Below, in pieces: positions 6,452 to 7,315 of a stretch of 7,315 nucleotides of DNA. The notes under the pieces were generated by a model. The model was not told the DNA's origin and did not search any database. It saw only the letters and a program-made list of their open reading frames with translations. Each line of letters opens with the position of its first letter. The first letter of the stretch is position 1. The stretch comes from an uncultured Eubacterium sp. (GTDB lineage Bacteria; Bacillota; Clostridia; Lachnospirales; Lachnospiraceae), in the NCBI GenBank assembly GCA_910579145.1, contig CAJTTQ010000103.1, forward strand, positions 488 through 7,802, in the 5' to 3' direction. A program made the position numbers and the translations under genes.

Positions 6452-7039
6452 TCAGTCACAATCTACCCACACGCGATATGTTCCACAATGCAGACACCGG
6501 AACAAATATCCCTGCACGCTGCCTCCATTGACCATATACCGTAACAATTCCTCCTTATTTGCTCCCCATTCTTCCTCCCATACAGGATCATCTAACACTT
6601 CCTCCACGATCCCCATCTGTTTTAGTTCCCGGTATCCCACATAACCCACGAAAGCGCAATAATCCCCACAATGAGCGCGCCAGTACTCCTGCTGCCATCC
6701 ATGATAACCGGGCGTACGGTGGATCAGTTCGTCGAGTTTTTCCGGGTCGTCCACACCGCGATCCACGGAACACTCATCCTGAAATTCACCATCGAAATGC
6801 TTCGCCGCCGCTCCGCTCGCAATACACTCCGGACAAAGACAGCCAACGGTCTCTATCGCATAAAAAGGTCCCTCGTAATAAATATGTACCGACTTTCCAC
6901 AGCATTCACAGGTGACAGGTGTATCCGTCTGCAAAAACATTTCTGTCTCAAAAGGGTTTGGATGGTATTTGAAAAAGGGAATTTTGGTTAACAGTGCGGC
7001 CTGCTGTTCCCGCTCTTTCCCACCGCGTGGACGTTTCAA
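6452..7039 (-). CDS. cbrC: CbrC family (UPF0167) cysteine-rich protein, probably missing its native 5' end
   Basis: From residue 20 the protein follows the CbrC/UPF0167 pattern throughout: PFFKYHPNPFET, CxCCGK (44-48), IYYEGPFYAIE (53-63), CLCPEC (67-72), GAAAKHFDGEFQD, RTPGYHGWQQEYW (108-120), AHCGDYCAFVGYVG, NGGSVQGYLFRCLHCG (171-186). The CxxC pairs (44/47, 69/72, 182/185) suggest zinc binding. E. coli CbrC is linked to colicin E2 tolerance, but the molecular function is unknown. No signal peptide or membrane segment is visible. The start is uncertain. The only usable initiator in frame is TTG at 7039, whose nearest AGGGAG is 11 bases away, and there is no ATG before residue 34, inside the conserved domain. 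The frame stays open upstream to a stop at 7150-7148. The gene may begin at the TTG, or be a truncated remnant of an N-terminally longer CbrC protein. It converges on the shared terminator at 6401-6441. Confidence 0.82.
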   Translation of the reverse strand: MKRPRGGKEREQQAALLTKIPFFKYHPNPFETEMFLQTDTPVTCECCGKSVHIYYEGPFYAIETVGCLCPECIASGAAAKHFDGEFQDECSVDRGVDDPEKLDELIHRTPGYHGWQQEYWRAHCGDYCAFVGYVGYRELKQMGIVEEVLDDPVWEEEWGANKEELLRYMVNGGSVQGYLFRCLHCGTYRVWVDCD

Positions 7040-7147
7040 AGCATAATGGTCTCCCTGGCCCTGAAGGCTTTGCAGCTTACCAATCCGTTTCTGTGCCTTT
7101 CGGTCCTCGCGTGTGACGAGTGGACGGAGTGTCTCAACATATACAGA
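7040..7147 (-). other. Coding-like open extension upstream of the CbrC frame, without a start codon
   Basis: Thirty-six codons in frame with the CbrC gene follow the TAA at 7150-7148. They read SVYVETLRPLVTREDRKAQ and on to GKLQSLQGQGDHYA. The charged, helix-like composition and ordinary codon choice look like protein, yet ATG, GTG and TTG are absent. This may be the surviving end of an N-terminal domain. I recall extended CbrC proteins in Clostridia with a charged segment just before the FKYHPNP opening, but cannot verify it here. Non-coding leader is the alternative. Confidence 0.4.
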
Positions 7148-7179
7148 TTAAATATTCCCACACTCTGCTATTTTGAACG

Positions 7180-7208
7180 TTGCCTCTATTCCGTTCCTCT
7201 GTTATAAT
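7180..7208 (+). promoter_or_regulatory. Plus-strand promoter at the right edge, extended -10 type
   Basis: TATAAT at 7203-7208 is preceded by TG at 7200-7201, the extended -10 arrangement, with TTGCCT (7180-7185) 17 bases upstream as a partial -35. A second TATAAT lies at 7216-7221 with no good -35. Transcription should begin near 7215 and run off the window. The promoter is divergent from the CbrC-family gene. Confidence 0.6.
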
Positions 7209-7242
7209 AGAATCATATAATACACGGAAGGAACACCTAAGT

Positions 7243-7302
7243 TTGAAACAAACAAGCAGAGGACACCCGAGAAATAAAGGGTATGGCAAACAAACCACCT
7301 AA
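7243..7302 (+). CDS. Possible 19-codon leader ORF with TTG start
   Basis: TTG at 7243 opens a frame of 19 codons (MKQTSRGHPRNKGYGKQTT) ending at TAA 7300-7302. GGAAGGA lies 10 bases upstream, a little far. It overlaps by 20 bases the ATG frame that begins at 7283. It could be a leader peptide, or the wrong frame of a gene that continues beyond the window. No family is recognisable. Confidence 0.15.
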   Translation: MKQTSRGHPRNKGYGKQTT

Positions 7303-7315
7303 AAAGCTGGTTTTA
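7283..7315 (+). CDS. Start of an unidentified gene running off the right edge
   Basis: Eleven codons are visible from ATG at 7283 (MANKPPKKLVL), open to the end of the window. It lies about 70 bases downstream of the promoter at 7180-7208, the right place for a first gene. AAAGG sits only 2 bases from the ATG, which is poor for initiation, so translation may depend on the overlapping short frame at 7243 or start elsewhere. The protein is not identifiable from this much sequence. Confidence 0.3.
   Translation, partial: MANKPPKKLVL

Noticed and set aside
6559..6991. Plus-strand frames of 106 and 118 codons opposite the CbrC-family gene
   Set aside because: The minus-strand protein matches a known family across its length, so these are shadows.

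Overview
The window looks like chromosomal DNA from a strictly anaerobic Gram-positive bacterium of the Clostridia, probably a Lachnospiraceae-type gut species. This is inferred from the gene content (a very large fused 2-hydroxyacyl-CoA-dehydratase-type activase, a clostridial LysM protein and a Gram-positive-style CorA), strong AGGAGG-type ribosome binding sites, sigma-A-type promoters and roughly 50% GC. No transposase, phage gene, CRISPR array, tRNA or rRNA is visible.

Left part (1-1951, all on the minus strand). A LysM-domain protein (1181-1918) is followed by a CorA-type magnesium/divalent cation transporter (180-1106) and the first 36 codons of what resembles a rhomboid-family membrane protease (1-110, cut by the window edge). 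The 62-75 base gap between lysM and corA holds a perfect-consensus promoter (TTGACA, 17 bases, TATAAT), so corA has its own strong start. No terminator is visible between corA and the rhomboid-like gene, so those two are probably cotranscribed.

Centre (1952-6441). A divergent intergenic region carries a good plus-strand promoter overlapped by inverted repeats, then a leader of about 145 bases. It leads to the dominant gene, a 1403-residue protein (2175-6386). This protein fuses two BadF/BcrA/HgdC-type ATPase domains, each with its pair of iron-sulfur cysteines, to a cysteine cluster and a long C-terminal region related to the activase-associated DUF2229 and 2-hydroxyacyl-CoA dehydratase HgdB-like families. 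From family knowledge it should be an ATP-driven, iron-sulfur low-potential electron-transfer machine. Its substrate is unknown and no partner genes lie beside it. An in-phase A_AAA_AAG slippery heptamer sits where the activase half joins the reductase-like half. A slip there leads to a TAA four codons later, so a shorter activase-only product is possible. The gene ends at a stem-loop terminator flanked by A and T runs that can serve both strands.

Right part (6442-7315). A minus-strand CbrC-family cysteine-rich protein converges on that terminator. Its reading frame stays open for 36 coding-looking codons upstream of the only usable start (a TTG) and contains no ATG, GTG or TTG there, which suggests a lost 5' end. 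A divergent plus-strand promoter near 7180-7208 leads off the window into a gene whose start is only just visible.
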